NCBI GenBank assembly: GCA_039028975.1
Contig: JBCCHB010000101.1
Location: 1 to 61,474, forward strand
DNA length: 61,474 nucleotides
Direction of reading: 5' to 3'
DNA from: JAHBNG01 sp039028975
Lineage (GTDB): Bacteria; Chloroflexota; Anaerolineae; Caldilineales; Caldilineaceae
Positions 1 through 9,616 of the stretch are shown here, in pieces; positions within the stretch are counted from its first letter, which is position 1; each line of letters begins with the position of its first letter. Below the pieces are notes generated by a model. The model did no database searches. It was not told where the DNA came from and was given only the letters and a program-made list of their open reading frames with translations. A program made the translations under genes and the position numbers.

Positions 1-88
1 GCTCCATGACTTGTGGAAATGTAAAGTAGAGGACGGCTGCGACAACAAACTCAATTACAAAGATCAGCGCTAACAAAAATCGCTTCAT
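1..88 (-). CDS. N-terminus of a membrane-anchored protein (partial, runs off window)
   Basis: An ATG at 88 opens a frame that runs off the left edge. The 29 visible residues start Met-Lys-Arg-Phe and continue with one long hydrophobic stretch (about residues 4-24), as in a signal anchor or first membrane helix. It starts 28 bp after the stop of the cupredoxin gene on the same strand, so the two probably form an operon. No strong ribosome site is visible. The product cannot be named from this much sequence. Confidence 0.55.
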   Translation of the reverse strand, partial: MKRFLLALIFVIEFVVAAVLYFTFPQVME

Positions 89-116
89 GTTTGACGGATT
101 CTGAACTGCAACGGAG

Positions 117-575
117 CTACTCTACAATTAGTCGCCCCTGCATCGACGGATAATGTCCTGGTACTGTACAGATAACTAGGTATTCTCCTAGTTCGCCAGG
201 TGCAGTAAAGGTAAGGGTTGTTTGATTCTGGCCATATACCATGCCAGCACCATAAAAAATGATATCGCTGCTCTGCCCTTCGTCAAATGGTATGGGAACC
301 GTGGCTCCCAGTTTAACGACTACCCAATTATGGGTTAACTCACCCATATTTTGAACTGTTGCAATAATATTTGCATTTGGGGCCACGGTCCATGCGGGAG
401 GATCATCGAGGTTTGAATTGCTATTACCATAGTAGTTGTCCTGAATAGTGATAGCAATCGCGGCAATATCAGCGATAGATGCATTAACCGAGGTTGTCGT
501 GATAGATGGACGACAACTTATTATGAGTTGGGCTAGCAGGAACGCGATAACCATGTGCATGCAAGACGGATACAT
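117..575 (-). CDS. Cupredoxin-domain lipoprotein
   Basis: This 152-residue protein is probably an exported copper-binding electron carrier. It begins with a short hydrophobic signal ending in a lipobox (LIISC), so it is likely a membrane-anchored lipoprotein. The C-terminal 100 residues look like a plastocyanin-type fold. The type I copper ligands are visible: His in the THNW segment, then Cys, His and Met in the closing C-x3-GH-x3-M motif. The ATG at 575 was chosen over an upstream one because AGGGAG lies 8 bases before it and the signal peptide starts there. It precedes a partial membrane-protein gene, which suggests a small respiratory operon (inference). The partner and redox role are not known. 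Confidence 0.85.
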   Translation of the reverse strand: MYPSCMHMVIAFLLAQLIISCRPSITTTSVNASIADIAAIAITIQDNYYGNSNSNLDDPPAWTVAPNANIIATVQNMGELTHNWVVVKLGATVPIPFDEGQSSDIIFYGAGMVYGQNQTTLTFTAPGELGEYLVICTVPGHYPSMQGRLIVE

Positions 576-1345
576 GAATATCACTCCCTTTATGTAGATC
601 TGAAGGTGACGATGTTGACAAGCAGGCGATATTGGCAGATGGATGATGTTGATGAAGATAACCAGATGGTTTGCCACTACCTACCGAGTTGTTTCGTCTG
701 ATAGTTAGTATATCACTATTCCAAAGACCAGTTGTTACACTTTACTGACATGAGGTGGTTTATCTATCTTTTATCAAGATATTTTGCGCAAAGATTTGGC
801 CATCTATATTGGGTCTGAGTACTATGATAAATTAGTATCTTTGGACGAATATCTGTAAGGGAAATGTAACACCAAACTCTAACTAATATTTTCCATTTAT
901 GTTATGCTATAGCGGGGTTACATTTCACAGTTTACACCATTCATCAGGACCGCTCTGTTTAGAGCCGGAATCTCTCTAATCCCCATTCAGTATACCCTAG
1001 CTCTTCGATTAGTAGCATTATACTCTCTTTGATCCCTGTAAACTACTTAATTGTCTGGGAAATAATTATCTCCTAACTGAATAATATTGCAACAGTCATT
1101 CAACAGACCGTTGTCATTCATTAGACGTAGCTTCCCTGAGTTGAACAGAGATACTGACCTCCGGTTTTTAACGGAACTGAGTATAATTTGCCGTAATCAC
1201 TTCTGCATTTTCCACTTCCTGAGAAATCATGAACCCCAATTTGCATGGATGATTATCCGTTAAATGACGCTTGATAAAACGTTATGTTAGCTACTTATAT
1301 ACTATTGACTTATATCATATTTAATATAGTGAGGTTGGAATTCGC
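576..1345. other. Intergenic stretch without a gene
   Basis: AT-rich DNA between divergent genes. A copy of the GGCCATCTAT core motif, found upstream of many genes here, lies at 798-807 on the plus strand, but it is more than 500 bp from the next start. No convincing open frame, RNA gene or riboswitch was seen. GAGG before 1346 is the ribosome site of the next gene. Confidence 0.6.
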
Positions 1346-4300
1346 ATGAAACGAATTCTAGTCTATCTTTCAAAACCACAAATCTTTGTTCTAGTGATGT
1401 TTCTCCTGCTGGGCTTGGCGGCAGCTACCTGGAGCATTGATCAATACCTTACTTGGCGTAATGGCGAAGCCTCTTTTGAACAAAATGGGGTACGAAGCTC
1501 AACAGCAGCTAAGATTGTCGCCCGCAGAAAGTTAGTTGTTGGTATTCGTAGTGATGTGGCCCCGTTTGGCTTTATTGCAAATGATGGCCGATTGCAGGGC
1601 TTTGACGTGGACATTGCCCGGGAATTGTCTCGGCGCTGGCTTGGACGAGAGGATGCCTTGGAATTACGAATCGTCACTGCTGCCGATCACATTCCTAAAC
1701 TGGTTTCTCAGGATGTTGATCTGTTGATTGCTGCTATGCCTACCCGGCGAGAACGGGATGCCCTAATCGATTTTAGCCAGGCTTACTTTGTTGATGACCT
1801 AGGCTTTTTGGTTCGTTCAACGTCTACCCTTGATAGCTTGCCAAAAATGAACGGGCGCACCATTGGCATTATCGCTGGGTCATCGGTCCACGAAGTCATT
1901 AAACGTGAGACTGATCTTCAGGATATGAATTTACAATTTGAAGAGTTTATCGGATACTCCCACGCATTGGATGCACTTGGTTCTGGTACTCTGGATGGTA
2001 TTACAGCTAACAGTATGACGCTTTTTCAGTTGGCTCAAGGCAACCCAGGGCTCAAAGTAATTCGTACCCCATGGCAGCCCCAACCGTATGGAATAGGTGT
2101 ACACCAGGGAGATTCTCATATCCGAGCGATGGTTAATTTTACCTTGGAAGATATGAAGCGGGATGGCACCTACGATAGATACTACCAAAAATGGTTTGTT
2201 GCCAATCAACCTACGGATATTCAGATCTCACCTGGCGACTGGACATACGATCTAAGCCAACTTTCACCAGACCCACTAACTTTGACCAATCCTATCAACG
2301 AAATCCGTCAAAGAGGAACCCTTCGAGCGGGTGTACCCAATGCCATTGCCCCATTTGGATTCCGCGATGAGAACAATGAATGGGCTGGTTTCGATATCGA
2401 TATCGTAAAAGAATTGGCGAGACGTTGGTTAGGGGACGAGAATGCAATTGAGTTTGTCCCAGGTGAGATTGTGGATCACGCGAATCGATTGGCTACAGGA
2501 GAAATTGATCTGATTGCGGCTGGCATGATCAAACGAAGAGAATGGGTCTACACCATCGATTTTAGTCAAACCTACCTTGGCCCCCCTGTTGTAAATGAGC
2601 CATTGGGTATTGGCATTCGGCAAAATGCTCCCGCCTTTCGCGAGTTACTTAACTTTACTTTGCAGGAAATGAAGCAAGATGGTGTTTATGATACGCTCCA
2701 CGTCCGTTGGTTTGGTTCGGATCGATCCATCTACTCTCTGGAAGTATGGCCTGGAAATGCAGATTACCTATTGGTACCATACGCCCAGGAGAGTCAGCCC
2801 GTAAGGCTGAAAGGGATACGTGATTCAGCTATCAAACGGATTCGTCAACGTGGCGGTGTTTTGCTTGCTGGCGTTACGGATAATGTCTATCCCTTCGGTT
2901 TCTTAAATGAGGTAGGAGAAGTAACTGGCTTTGATGTCGATCTACTGAATGCTATTGCCGTCCACTGGGGAGTTGAGCTGAATCTGATTGTACAACCACA
3001 AGGCAATCAGCTTACCCAATTAGTACAAGGTCAAGTAGATCTAATCGGTTCAAGTGTTACACATACTAAGTTTCACGAAGCGGAACTCGATTTTAGCCGA
3101 ACCTATTTTGAAGGCGGACACTCAGTTTTGGTTTCCAGTTCGGATACGGCTGCCGCCCTAGATGATTTGTCTAATACAAAGTTAGCTGTCGTGGGCGGCA
3201 CTTTAACCCAGGATAGCATCCAGCTCTATCTCAATAGTATAGGCGTAGAGGCTTCGATTATCTTGCTCGACTCAGTTGAAGAAGCAATGAACCTTTTAGC
3301 TGCTGAGGCAGTTCGAGCTGTAGTGGCGGATACCATTGCCCTAGCTCCGTATGTTCAGAACCATGTAGAATTTACTCTTTTGGACACCTCTATCAATTCA
3401 GAATCTTATGCATTAGCTATTGCTGGAGGCGATGCCTATTTTCAAAACCTACTTGATCAAACGCTTTTTGAACTACAGCAAAGTGGTACCTATGAGACAC
3501 TCTATAAAAAATGGTTTGGTTCCGAGTTAGAACCTAAAATAATTATCAACAATGGCTGGACCTATACATTCTCTGATTCTCCCGTTGGCCTCGATCGTCC
3601 TACCCGTTCTAAAGTTGATCAATTAGGTCAAAATCCTACCCTCACAGTTGCGATAGCCGCAAATAAGGCACCATTTAGCTTTATCGATGATTCTGGCCAA
3701 CCAGCGGGTCTTGACGTTGAGATTATCCGCGATTTCGCTGCCAGATGGTTAGGCGAGCGAAATGCGGTAGAGTTTTTGATCTTGGCGGATGAGAATTACG
3801 GTTCAATTCTTAGCGAAAATGAGGCAGACCTGATTGGAGGTGCTCTATTAAACCCTCTGAATCGAGATGAACAGATCGGTTCTAGTCAGCCTTATCTTCT
3901 GACAGACGAACGCCCCTACATGCTTGGTATTCCTTTTGCTGATGACAAGTTTCGCGACTTAGTTAATTTTACTTTGCAAGAGATGCAAGTTGATGGAACG
4001 CTAGAAAAATTGGGTATTCAGTGGTTAGGCCAAGATGAGCACGCTTCTGTCGAGGTGTGGCCAGGTCAACATTACTTCATTAGCGATCTAGTTCCTATGA
4101 TAAAGATTTCGTCCGGCGAATTCGTACGTGGTTATCGTAATGGTTTCCCTGATGAACGGATTGAGAAGAGTATCTTGCTTGATACGTACTATATTGATCA
4201 ATATGAAGTAACAAACCATCAATACGACCATTGTGTCCGGGCGGGTCAGTGTAGCTCGCCTAAATTCCCTCGTTCGATTAACTTCAGCCAATACTTTGGC

Positions 4301-4789
4301 CAAGCCTCATTTGGCAACTATCCTGCCATTTGGGTAAGTTGGCATGATGCGGCTTCTTACTGTAGTTTTGTGGGAAAACGGTTACCGAGTGAGGCTGAGT
4401 GGGAGTATGCTGCCAGAGGAACGCAAAATAATTTGTACCCTTGGGGTGATGCTCAACCTATTGATCAAAGTAACTTTGACTACATCCGAAGCGATGCTGT
4501 CCCTGTCGGCTCTTTCCCTCAGGACCGGAGTGAGTTCGGTGTGTATGATCTAGCTGGAAATGTGCGGGAGTGGGTAGCTGATTGGTACGAATGGGACTAC
4601 TATCCAGTAGCAGCTGAGAAAAACCCTAAAGGCCCAGAAGTGGCAGTAACCAAAGTCTTACGTGGTGGTAGTTGGAATGACACAACCGTTTATATGCGGA
4701 GCACCGTTCGACGGAATTTTTTACCTGACAGTGTTGATTCCAATCTAGGTTTTCGTTGTGCATCGTCGTTTCCGCCTTTATCTCGTTAA
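1346..4789 (+). CDS. Surface protein with four tandem solute-binding modules and a C-terminal FGE-like domain
   Basis: This 1147-residue protein begins with a membrane anchor (residues 11-33). Four family-3 solute-binding (SBP_bac_3, amino-acid type) modules follow at about 62-285, 322-460, 501-727 and 762-898. Each opens with a G-(V/I)-x-PFGF-like strand and closes with an aromatic-W-F/L-G segment. Modules 1 and 3 are full two-lobed domains; modules 2 and 4 have lost the second lobe and jump from the lobe-I end to the terminal helix. Residues 918-1147 form a formylglycine-generating-enzyme/sulfatase-modifying-factor domain (RLPSEAEWEYAARG, YPWGD, NVREWVADW, LRGGSW, GFRC). Aligned by eye with human FGE, the two catalytic cysteines are not present, so it is probably a binding fold and not an oxidase. 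No permease or ATPase is adjacent, so a sensing or scaffold role is more likely than transport. A GAGG site precedes the ATG. Confidence 0.88.
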   Translation: MKRILVYLSKPQIFVLVMFLLLGLAAATWSIDQYLTWRNGEASFEQNGVRSSTAAKIVARRKLVVGIRSDVAPFGFIANDGRLQGFDVDIARELSRRWLGREDALELRIVTAADHIPKLVSQDVDLLIAAMPTRRERDALIDFSQAYFVDDLGFLVRSTSTLDSLPKMNGRTIGIIAGSSVHEVIKRETDLQDMNLQFEEFIGYSHALDALGSGTLDGITANSMTLFQLAQGNPGLKVIRTPWQPQPYGIGVHQGDSHIRAMVNFTLEDMKRDGTYDRYYQKWFVANQPTDIQISPGDWTYDLSQLSPDPLTLTNPINEIRQRGTLRAGVPNAIAPFGFRDENNEWAGFDIDIVKELARRWLGDENAIEFVPGEIVDHANRLATGEIDLIAAGMIKRREWVYTIDFSQTYLGPPVVNEPLGIGIRQNAPAFRELLNFTLQEMKQDGVYDTLHVRWFGSDRSIYSLEVWPGNADYLLVPYAQESQPVRLKGIRDSAIKRIRQRGGVLLAGVTDNVYPFGFLNEVGEVTGFDVDLLNAIAVHWGVELNLIVQPQGNQLTQLVQGQVDLIGSSVTHTKFHEAELDFSRTYFEGGHSVLVSSSDTAAALDDLSNTKLAVVGGTLTQDSIQLYLNSIGVEASIILLDSVEEAMNLLAAEAVRAVVADTIALAPYVQNHVEFTLLDTSINSESYALAIAGGDAYFQNLLDQTLFELQQSGTYETLYKKWFGSELEPKIIINNGWTYTFSDSPVGLDRPTRSKVDQLGQNPTLTVAIAANKAPFSFIDDSGQPAGLDVEIIRDFAARWLGERNAVEFLILADENYGSILSENEADLIGGALLNPLNRDEQIGSSQPYLLTDERPYMLGIPFADDKFRDLVNFTLQEMQVDGTLEKLGIQWLGQDEHASVEVWPGQHYFISDLVPMIKISSGEFVRGYRNGFPDERIEKSILLDTYYIDQYEVTNHQYDHCVRAGQCSSPKFPRSINFSQYFGQASFGNYPAIWVSWHDAASYCSFVGKRLPSEAEWEYAARGTQNNLYPWGDAQPIDQSNFDYIRSDAVPVGSFPQDRSEFGVYDLAGNVREWVADWYEWDYYPVAAEKNPKGPEVAVTKVLRGGSWNDTTVYMRSTVRRNFLPDSVDSNLGFRCASSFPPLSR

Positions 4790-4870
4790 GGAATGAGTCA
4801 TCAATAACTTGCAAGTTTCAAGCGGGTTTAGCCGACCAAATGACCAAGTTAGTTAATTCCCGTTCCTAAA
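4786..4870 (+). repeat. Dispersed stop-codon repeat, copy 1
   Basis: An 85-bp element starting TTAAGGAATGAG and ending CGTTCCTAAA. The ends are imperfect inverted repeats, with ATAACTT and AAGTTA inside. Its first bases supply the TAA of the upstream gene. Other copies are at 14762-14845 and 20264-20349. Confidence 0.8.
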
Positions 4871-5051
4871 TTATGAGGATTGAGTCTATACCTATGCCTC
4901 GTTGTACTTGATAAGCTTCAGCTTTTGTATTTAGTATCTTCCTGCCCCAAAAAATATATCCGTATTCATCTACGCACCCCTGCGCTGTGCTCAACTACAA
5001 TGTGCTGTTTATAAGGGCAGCCATCTGTTTTGTTACCGTAGCGATGAAGTT

Positions 5052-6494
5052 ATGAAAGATTACTATACAATTCTGGATCTCCCACCGAACGCGACTGATG
5101 AGCAGATTCGAACTCAATATCGGCAATTGGTACGAATCTATCATCCTGACCGATTCTCTAACGCAACCGACCGTACGTATGCCGAGCGCAAACTAATGGA
5201 GATCAATGAGGCTTACTATGCTCTTCTAGCCCCCGAACGAACTGGTAAGGGGCCAAATCGGCGCCTAGCTTATTCAGAGGCCCGTTTCCCCTTAATTAGT
5301 TCAACTCCCGGCTCGGTTATGATTCTGCTTTCTGTGCTCTTTTTTGGCGTTTTTCTGGGGCGTACTGACTATACCCAGCTATCGGACGCTAATTCAAGCG
5401 AGCCAAACCCTTCAATTTGGCAACGCCTAACATCTGTTTGGGCGTCGTCCGATTTGGAGAACGGTTCTGCTGATCCCGTCCACAATTGGCTTAGCTTCTC
5501 GGTCTTTGAAAACTACCAAAACGTGCTTTATGTCATTGATGAAGAAGGTCAGAAGCGGATGAATTTATCTCTGCCTGGTCATCATCCTGTCTGGTCTCCA
5601 AATCGGGATCATATTGCATTTCTAAGTCCAGACCGCACAGGTGAACAGATCTATACGGCACGCGCAATAATGACAGATGAATCACCAATCCGCTCCCGTA
5701 GTGGTATTGCCGAGGGACGAGATAAGCTAATTCAAAATACCGATGATGCGGATGGTAAACGTCAAATCGCCTGGGCCCCTGACGGGCTAAAAGTAGCCTA
5801 TCTAGCGACGAATATTGAGGATCTATCTCTATCAGGCTCAAGCCAGACTTCAATTGTTAAACTCATTGACCTAACAAGTTCTGAAGTCACATCATTGACT
5901 AACGCTCAATTCGGTTTTGCCAGCTATGTTACATGGCTGGATAATCAGACTCTTTTAGTAGACGTTGAGGCAGAAGGCGATTCTCGTACATATCAACTCG
6001 CACTCAATGGAGATGCGGTTGTACCCCTAACCTACTTTTCTAGCCGTCATCCCTCCGTTTCGCCCGATGGTCAACAAATCGCTGTGGCAAGTGATGAAGG
6101 TGTCTTTACCCTTGATCGCAATGGCGAGAATCTAACTCAGTTGACCGAAAAACCTGCATGGTTTCCCGTTTGGGATAAGACCGGTAACCGTATTGCCCAT
6201 TTATCCACTGTAAATGCCTCAACCGGAGATAGAGATGATGTAACGTCAGATGAATTACGATTAACAGCCGATCTGTGGATCACAGACATAGATAGCCAGA
6301 ATACAGTCCGTATCACTGAATCAGGTTGTCTAGAGTTTGCTTGGTCGGGTGATGGGCAGACGCTAGCATATGTCACAGGCAGTTTACAGACTCAGTCGCC
6401 AACATTGTATCTATGGACTGTCAAAGCAGGGGCCGATCCGAAACTTATCGCAGAGATAAGTCATCCGCATATTGCATGGGGGCGTGACTCATGA
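5052..6494 (+). CDS. Membrane protein with J domain and TolB-like beta-propeller
   Basis: Of the 480 residues, 1-65 are a DnaJ J domain with the diagnostic HPD triad (YHPDRF, residues 31-33), which would stimulate an Hsp70 ATPase. A membrane helix at about 92-108 follows. Residues 150-478 form WD40-like (PD40/TolB-type) propeller blades, recognisable by repeated P-x-W/V-S-P-D-G-like turns. With the J domain cytoplasmic and the propeller outside, it could connect chaperone activity with an envelope task, but that is inference. Its stop overlaps the start of the next gene (ATGA), so translation is coupled to the two-SBP/LysM protein. The ribosome site is weak. The combination of J domain, helix and propeller is unusual; I know no named family. 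Confidence 0.85.
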   Translation: MKDYYTILDLPPNATDEQIRTQYRQLVRIYHPDRFSNATDRTYAERKLMEINEAYYALLAPERTGKGPNRRLAYSEARFPLISSTPGSVMILLSVLFFGVFLGRTDYTQLSDANSSEPNPSIWQRLTSVWASSDLENGSADPVHNWLSFSVFENYQNVLYVIDEEGQKRMNLSLPGHHPVWSPNRDHIAFLSPDRTGEQIYTARAIMTDESPIRSRSGIAEGRDKLIQNTDDADGKRQIAWAPDGLKVAYLATNIEDLSLSGSSQTSIVKLIDLTSSEVTSLTNAQFGFASYVTWLDNQTLLVDVEAEGDSRTYQLALNGDAVVPLTYFSSRHPSVSPDGQQIAVASDEGVFTLDRNGENLTQLTEKPAWFPVWDKTGNRIAHLSTVNASTGDRDDVTSDELRLTADLWITDIDSQNTVRITESGCLEFAWSGDGQTLAYVTGSLQTQSPTLYLWTVKAGADPKLIAEISHPHIAWGRDS

Positions 6495-8698
6495 AGCTGG
6501 CTAAGAATTGGTTAAAATATTTTCGGCTTGTCACATGGTTACTGCTCGGCTTTATCTTTTTCTCTGCTCATTCGGAGGTCTATAGCCAAGCAGAAGGTCG
6601 AGCTACCACGGTATCAGCCACAACCCTCGCACGTATCCAGCAACGAGGAGATCTACTTGTGGTTGGCCTACCTTATGATTTTCCTCCGTTTAGCTATCTG
6701 GATGCGGAGGGGCAACTTATTGGCTTTGATGTCGATCTGTTGAAGGGGGTGGCTGCAACCTGGGGCGTTGACGTCGAATTTGTGCCAGTCAATCCCGCTG
6801 AGTTGCCTTCTTTATTAGCTGGAAGGGCGATTGATATTGGGCCGATTGTTTGGTCCGATCTGGACCCAGATCTGCTTGTGCGGGCTTCGGAAAACATCGG
6901 TTTTAGCCAATCCTACTTTCAAGACTCATTTTGCCTCTTAAACCAAGGTACGTCTCAAACTAAGTCACGTTTTGATTTGGAAGATGCAGGAACGGTAAGC
7001 GACGGCACGCTAAATGGAGTGTCGGACAATTCTACCTTGTCATCATATGACATAGGCTATATAACCGGAGCGGGGACAAACCAAGCCGGTAAACTATTGA
7101 TCGGCTGGCTATCAGGCCAAAATCGATTGAACAATAGCCAAAGCTTAAAAGCAGAACTTTTCCCCTTCCGTGAGCATGGTTTAGCCGTTTCAGCTCTCAA
7201 AGTCGGCCAGATTCATGAGTTAATTACCTTCACAAGTCTTTGTGAATATCATAGCCAAGATGGGATCTTGACGATTCGTGAGAAAGGGGATGAGACAGGT
7301 CTGGGAACCGTTCGGCGGCTTTGGGGGCTTTCCGGACGGGAAGCCTCCTTACGTCATTTAGTCAATTATTCTCTCCAAATGCTTGTTCAAGAGGGGGACT
7401 ATGCTCGGTATCATCGGAAGTGGTTTCCATTGGAGGAGCCTTTTCCTGTGGAAATGAGACACGGTCAGTGGAGTGAGACATATAAAAGTCTGCTAGATAC
7501 ACCTGCTGTTCCTACTCCTTCTCAGCCAAATAGAAGAGCATTGACAAGCGATGACAATGATAGCAAAAGTGTTCAAACATTACGCGTTGGTGTTCCATAC
7601 GATCTCCCTCCCTTCGGCTTTCAAAAATTGCACAGTACGGTTGTGGTTAGCGGTCAAGAGGTCCTGCGTGACGAACTCGTTGGATATAATATTGAACTTG
7701 CATCGGCTTTAGCCAATCGTCTAACAGACAATGATGTAGAGGTTGAATTAGTTCCAATTACATCTCAGACGACGCTGCCCCTTTTGACGCAGAATAGCAT
7801 TGATCTGGCTATTGGGATGCTTTCTCCTACCTGGGATGGTGCGCAAGTCGTTGAGTATAGCGAACCTTATTTACGTGACAGAGCGGCTCTATTGGTTCGT
7901 AGAGATAGCGGAATCGAATCTCATGTGGATCTTGCAGGTAAGACAGTGGCCTTCCTAGATGGAAACGGTGCGGCTTTGCTCTGGTCTGCTAAGTTTCTTC
8001 AACTGTCTGAGAGTACTCCGGTATCTGTTACAATCGATTTTCTGCCGTTTCAAGAATATTCAACCGCCCTACGCGCGTTAGAAGCGAAGCAAGTTGATGG
8101 ACTGATTGGGGGAGAGCAATTGCTAACATATGCTATGAATTTGAATGCAGAGGTCACCGTCGTGGAATCTATCTCTTCGCCTTTGATTTATAGCGTTGGC
8201 ATTTCACCTAACAAGTCCGCTGTACGTTTAGCCCTGAACAGTGCTCTTCTCCACATGAAGCAAGATGGTTCTCTGCAAGAATTGGCGACTCGTTGGTTTT
8301 TGCGCAAGGTTGCTGGACCCGTTGTCCCAAAACCACCATTGGAGAGAAGCCGTCGCATAGAACGCACAGCAGGTGATAACAAATTAGATCTTATACCTCC
8401 TCCAACGCCGCAAAGCCTGTCAGTTGTGGAAGCCCCGGCCGTGGAGGCTCCGGTAGTAGAAGCTGAGACCATTGAGGAACAGAGTCAAGCGACCCCAACT
8501 GGGCTAATTGTTTCCACCACGCCTTTTCAAATCCATACTGTCGGTCCTGGCGAAACCTTAGCCAGCTTGGCGCTCCGTTTTTATAGTGACCAAAGCCGCT
8601 GGCAGTTCCTCTATGAAGCCAACCGCTCCCAAATTGGCTCCAATCCAAACGTTTTGGAGCTTGGAATGGAGTTGATTATTCCTAGACTAAACGAATAA
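6491..8698 (+). CDS. Exported protein with two solute-binding domains and a C-terminal LysM domain
   Basis: The 735-residue product has an N-terminal signal or anchor (residues 8-28). Two full SBP_bac_3 domains follow (about 50-310 and 360-620), each opening with a G-x-P-Y-D-L/F-PPF strand and closing with a W-F segment. After a Pro/Glu-rich linker comes one LysM (about 681-735: GPGETLASLALRFY, ending in IIPRLNE), which binds peptidoglycan or related glycans. The start overlaps the previous stop (ATGA). Binding domains anchored to the wall without a permease suggest ligand capture or sensing. Its domains resemble those of the protein encoded at 1346-4789, and the three genes are read in one direction, so they probably act together (inference). 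Confidence 0.88.
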   Translation: MKLAKNWLKYFRLVTWLLLGFIFFSAHSEVYSQAEGRATTVSATTLARIQQRGDLLVVGLPYDFPPFSYLDAEGQLIGFDVDLLKGVAATWGVDVEFVPVNPAELPSLLAGRAIDIGPIVWSDLDPDLLVRASENIGFSQSYFQDSFCLLNQGTSQTKSRFDLEDAGTVSDGTLNGVSDNSTLSSYDIGYITGAGTNQAGKLLIGWLSGQNRLNNSQSLKAELFPFREHGLAVSALKVGQIHELITFTSLCEYHSQDGILTIREKGDETGLGTVRRLWGLSGREASLRHLVNYSLQMLVQEGDYARYHRKWFPLEEPFPVEMRHGQWSETYKSLLDTPAVPTPSQPNRRALTSDDNDSKSVQTLRVGVPYDLPPFGFQKLHSTVVVSGQEVLRDELVGYNIELASALANRLTDNDVEVELVPITSQTTLPLLTQNSIDLAIGMLSPTWDGAQVVEYSEPYLRDRAALLVRRDSGIESHVDLAGKTVAFLDGNGAALLWSAKFLQLSESTPVSVTIDFLPFQEYSTALRALEAKQVDGLIGGEQLLTYAMNLNAEVTVVESISSPLIYSVGISPNKSAVRLALNSALLHMKQDGSLQELATRWFLRKVAGPVVPKPPLERSRRIERTAGDNKLDLIPPPTPQSLSVVEAPAVEAPVVEAETIEEQSQATPTGLIVSTTPFQIHTVGPGETLASLALRFYSDQSRWQFLYEANRSQIGSNPNVLELGMELIIPRLNE

Positions 8699-8715
8699 TT
8701 TCACGCATGCTATAC

Positions 8716-8744
8716 TTGCAGGTTAAAGAAGTTGCAGGTATAAT
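8716..8744 (+). promoter_or_regulatory. Sigma-70-like promoter
   Basis: TTGCAG, 17 bases, TATAAT. It points toward the tRNA-Ser gene about 260 bp downstream. No open frame follows closely. Confidence 0.45.
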
Positions 8745-8844
8745 CTCCATTCTATCTGCTTGAACTATACTAGAATGGCTGTTGGTTCTTTCAGAAGCCA
8801 TATAGTAACCGTTGGCATTGTTCAAGAATTTTTTATAGTCCGCT

Positions 8845-8970
8845 GGGTTAATTTTGTCCCGAATTTAGTGAGATTCAGCCTAACGAAATCCAAAAAGGGA
8901 AGACATACATTCTTCCTAGAGGCAAGTTCGGTCTTTATGGGTACAAGAGGTTCATCTGGCCATCTATATT
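8845..8970 (+). repeat. Dispersed gene-leader element, copy upstream of tRNA-Ser
   Basis: A diverged copy of the roughly 100-bp element. It begins near a TTTTGTCCCG segment and ends with ACAAG, 10 bases, GGCCATCTATATT. The end lies about 40 bp before the tRNA, in the position of a promoter. Confidence 0.6.
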
Positions 8971-9007
8971 GTTCTTGCCAAAGTATAAGGCAGTTACCCT
9001 CTTATGG

Positions 9008-9094
<87 letters not shown>

Positions 9095-9195
9095 CTCCAT
9101 ATGGCAATAATTTATCATTAGAGTGCAGCGTTTGACCTGAGTGTTTTCCAATACAAGAATTACTGGTAAAGAATGCTTATTCTGTAATTCGCTGA

Positions 9196-9224
9196 TTGTA
9201 GACAAACCTATTTTAGGGTAAGAA
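9196..9224 (+). promoter_or_regulatory. Promoter of the SRP RNA
   Basis: TTGTAG, 17 bases, TAAGAA. The predicted start falls at about 9231, exactly where the outer helix of the SRP RNA begins. Confidence 0.6.
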
Positions 9225-9230
9225 TTTCGT

Positions 9231-9372
9231 GTGATGTCATCGCTTCGTCAGGTGCTGGGTCCTGTGCGGCAGAACACTGTGAACTCCGTCAGGGTCGGAA
9301 GGCAGCAGCGGTAAGCAGCCCGCTCTGGGTGACACGGGAGTGCCTGGTGCACTGGCGAGGCGATGACATCAC
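9231..9372 (+). ncRNA. ffs: Signal recognition particle RNA (small bacterial type)
   Basis: The conserved SRP core is present: GTCAGGGTCGGAAGGCAGCA with flanking pairing to the CCGCTCTGGGT side, including the apical GGAA tetraloop region and the internal loops that bind the M domain of Ffh. A 13-bp outer helix (GTGATGTCATCGC with its complement ending at 9372) closes the molecule and fixes both ends. Its protein partner Ffh is encoded at 18900. Confidence 0.93.
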
Positions 9373-9616
9373 ATGAGGTTTTATCTCATATGCCAGATCG
9401 ATCAGATCATCCACGGGCGGAGAGATAGTACCCCTTCCTCTCCACTTTTCCACTAGTTGGTAAGATGTAACTGACTCAGCATTAGGCTGGGTATCTTTGG
9501 GTTGCCGGCTTTCTTACTACTGAAGAACACCTTGAAATCCCTGTCCCAGTTGTACAATGGTTGATACTAAGCAATTATCGTCGCCTGAATTATCACTGTT
9601 GAAAGGAGTTATCTTT

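Noticed and set aside
1346..4789. Active formylglycine-generating enzyme acting on a sulfatase
   Set aside because: The catalytic cysteines are not found by eye in the aligned positions and no sulfatase gene is near.
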